From contig CANJSR010000012.1 in NCBI GenBank assembly GCA_947476855.1, positions 1 through 25,600 on the forward strand: DNA of 25,600 nucleotides. The letters run 5' to 3'. This document shows, piece by piece, positions 24,713 through 25,600 of the stretch. Position 1 is the first letter of the stretch, and each line of letters begins with the position of its first letter. The notes below the pieces were generated by a model that worked only from the letters and a program-made list of their open reading frames with translations, was not told the DNA's origin and ran no database searches. Origin of the DNA: Acetobacteraceae bacterium. GTDB lineage: Bacteria > Pseudomonadota > Alphaproteobacteria > Acetobacterales > Acetobacteraceae. The translations under genes were made by a program, and so were the position numbers.

Positions 24713-25072
24713 TCAGGCGATCGGCAGACCGGCCTGTGTCCAGGCCACCATGCCGCCCCGCAGCACGCCGGCTTCGGTCACACCCAGGCTTCTGAGGTGC
24801 TGGCATGCGGCGGAGGAGCGGCGGTCGGTGTGGCACACGAGGATGACGGGGCGGCCGGTGTCGGTGATCTCGGCCACCCGGGCGGCGAATTCATCGAGCG
24901 GGATGTTTGTGGCGGATTCGATGTGGCCGAGCGGGCCGTCGTATTCGGCCGGGGATCGCACATCGACGACCAGCGGCGGGCCAGGCGCGTCGAGCAGCGG
25001 CGCGAGTTCGGCCGGGTCGAGCCAGCCGGGTTGGTCGGCCTTGCCGAACAGGGACGCGAAGGGCAGGGACAT
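24713..25072 (-). CDS. Rhodanese-like domain protein
   Basis: 119 residues, one rhodanese domain. Start ATG 25070-25072 with AAGGA upstream; the frame extends further but lacks a better start. LVVDVRSPAEYDGPLGHIESATNIPLDEF is the CH2A-type region, and the active-site loop is VCHTDRRS with C80 as the persulfide-forming Cys. VLRGGMVAWTQAGLPI is the typical end (CH2B region). Single-domain rhodaneses pass sulfur or act in sulfur relay or cyanide detoxification. The neighbouring cupin resembles hydroxynitrile lyases, which release cyanide, a suggestive but unproven link. No signal peptide, so cytoplasmic. Confidence 0.9.
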   Translation of the reverse strand: MSLPFASLFGKADQPGWLDPAELAPLLDAPGPPLVVDVRSPAEYDGPLGHIESATNIPLDEFAARVAEITDTGRPVILVCHTDRRSSAACQHLRSLGVTEAGVLRGGMVAWTQAGLPIA

Positions 25073-25222
25073 GGGGCGGGGTCCTTTTCGTAGCAGTATG
25101 CCGTCATTGTGGCAGGAGCCGCGATGTATGCCCAGGGACCACAGTATATACGCGGCATGAACTGATGCCGTCCACGGAACGATGGCTACCCCGGAAATAA
25201 CCAAAAATTGTCGGTTATTCTG

Positions 25223-25252
25223 CCCGCCATCACCCGAACGGGTGATGGCGGG
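25223..25252. repeat. Perfect 13-bp inverted repeat (hairpin)
   Basis: Arms CCCGCCATCACCC and GGGTGATGGCGGG flank a GAAC loop. No T-run follows on the plus strand. It lies between divergent genes, where a terminator is not expected, so it may be an operator, an RNA structure or a mobile palindrome. Confidence 0.75.
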
Positions 25253-25415
25253 TGTGACACGAATATGATGAGACTGTCACAGCGAAAACGGCGATCGCCA
25301 AATCGAACGACGGCAGTTCGGGTCACGATTGATTCTTTGTACAACCAAAGATCACAGATCCTGACGTCAGTTTCGATCTTGGCGGCAGCCGCGGCTTCAC
25401 GCGAACGATGAACAT

Positions 25416-25450
25416 CGGATCATGCCAACCGCGAGGTCCGTAATTTTTTT
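25416..25450 (+). terminator. Possible leader terminator or attenuator
   Basis: CGGATC (25416-25421) can pair with GGTCCG (25435-25440) over 6 bp including one G-U, with a 13-nt loop, followed at once by TAATTTTTTT (T-run 25444-25450). If transcription starts upstream, this could stop it before the gene at 25597. The stem is short, so the call is tentative. Confidence 0.3.
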
Positions 25451-25596
25451 CAGAGGCTGACCCGAAACGGTTCCGCAATCACCGCATGAGTCATTTCAGT
25501 GCCTTGCGTGAGACTGGTCCGCCGCGGACGAAAAAAGTTGCGTGATTTCAGTGGCCGCGATTCTTTGGTGTTTGCGAAGACCACAAGGAATCCATC

Positions 25597-25600
25597 ATGG
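25597..25600 (+). CDS. Start of an unidentified gene cut by the window edge
   Basis: ATG at 25597-25599 is preceded at proper distance by AAGGAA (25585-25590). Only the first four bases of the gene are in the window, so the product cannot be stated. The long regulated leader upstream suggests a gene under tight control. Confidence 0.6.

Larger units (their letters stand above)
25205..25596. promoter_or_regulatory. AT-richer control region with many dyads and short repeats
   Basis: A 392-nt gap, AT-richer than the rest of the window, between the rhodanese gene and the gene starting at 25597. It holds a 13-bp hairpin (25223-25252), TGTGACA/TGTCACA (25253-25281), palindromes GGCGATCGCC (25290-25299) and CTGACGTCAG (25361-25370), dyads at 25304-25320, 25334-25351 and 25406-25417, a stem plus T-run (25416-25450), and the dyad GTCCGC-C-GCGGAC (25517-25529). 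ATTTCAGTG and TTGCGTGA each occur twice in 25493-25553. No credible protein gene was found inside it. Confidence 0.6.

Noticed and set aside
25305..25319. LexA/SOS-like box GAAC-N7-GTTC
   Set aside because: Alphaproteobacterial LexA boxes are direct repeats (GTTC-N7-GTTC); this one is inverted, so not called.
25208..25411. 67-residue open frame in the right-hand control region
   Set aside because: No ribosome site, odd composition, and it crosses the 13-bp hairpin and several dyads.

Overview
The window is a GC-rich, densely coded chromosomal stretch. Its content suggests an alphaproteobacterium, most likely Acetobacteraceae or a nearby Rhodospirillales lineage: a phaA-phaB pair, a Hint_2-domain giant protein, a PEP-CTERM protein, a DUF2786 protein, strongly GC-biased codons and frequent GTG/TTG starts. 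This placement is inference from gene content; there is no rRNA or marker gene to settle it. I saw no tRNA, rRNA, CRISPR array, insertion sequence or phage structural gene.

Layout. 1-449: end of an alpha/beta hydrolase gene followed by a 4-oxalocrotonate-tautomerase-type gene. 450-725: a non-coding block with GC-rich inverted repeats and a 20-bp tandem repeat. 726-3223 (minus): TauD-type dioxygenase, RecX, and a lipoprotein alpha/beta hydrolase. 3350-4021 (plus): PEP-CTERM protein, overlapping by 4 bp the stop of a minus-strand three-TM protein (4018-5121). That gene is divergent from, and shares its start-codon bases with, a secreted archaemetzincin-like protein whose metal site is lost (5120-5782). 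5821-11746 (minus): REC-EAL phosphodiesterase, hybrid histidine kinase, phaA and phaB in one closely spaced run that ends at a terminator-like hairpin shared with the facing gene.

11836-16156 (plus): lipoprotein-like alpha/beta hydrolase, a large membrane protein with an internal degenerate spermidine-synthase-like domain, and a Tat-signal protein-L-isoaspartate methyltransferase-like protein, all overlapping and probably one operon. 16358-17509 (minus): GT4-type glycosyltransferase. 17635-19299 (plus): DUF2786 protein. 19435-22347 (plus): 970-residue GH64-like/Hint_2 protein with a good upstream promoter. 22344-23537 (minus): CoA-transferase family III. 23599-24180 (plus): DUF4337 protein. 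24226-25072 (minus): rhodanese and a manganese-type cupin resembling bacterial hydroxynitrile lyases. 25205-25596: an AT-richer control region packed with dyads and short repeats, upstream of a gene that starts at 25597 and runs off the window.

How genes may work together. The EAL/kinase pair is translationally coupled and lies only 22 nt before phaA, so c-di-GMP turnover, a sensor kinase and the first two steps of polyhydroxybutyrate synthesis may share a transcript. The 11836-16156 operon looks like an envelope unit combining a lipoprotein hydrolase with two SAM-related Rossmann proteins. The least conventional items are the secreted pseudo-archaemetzincin, the Tat-exported methyltransferase operon, the GH64-Hint protein and the control region at the right end.
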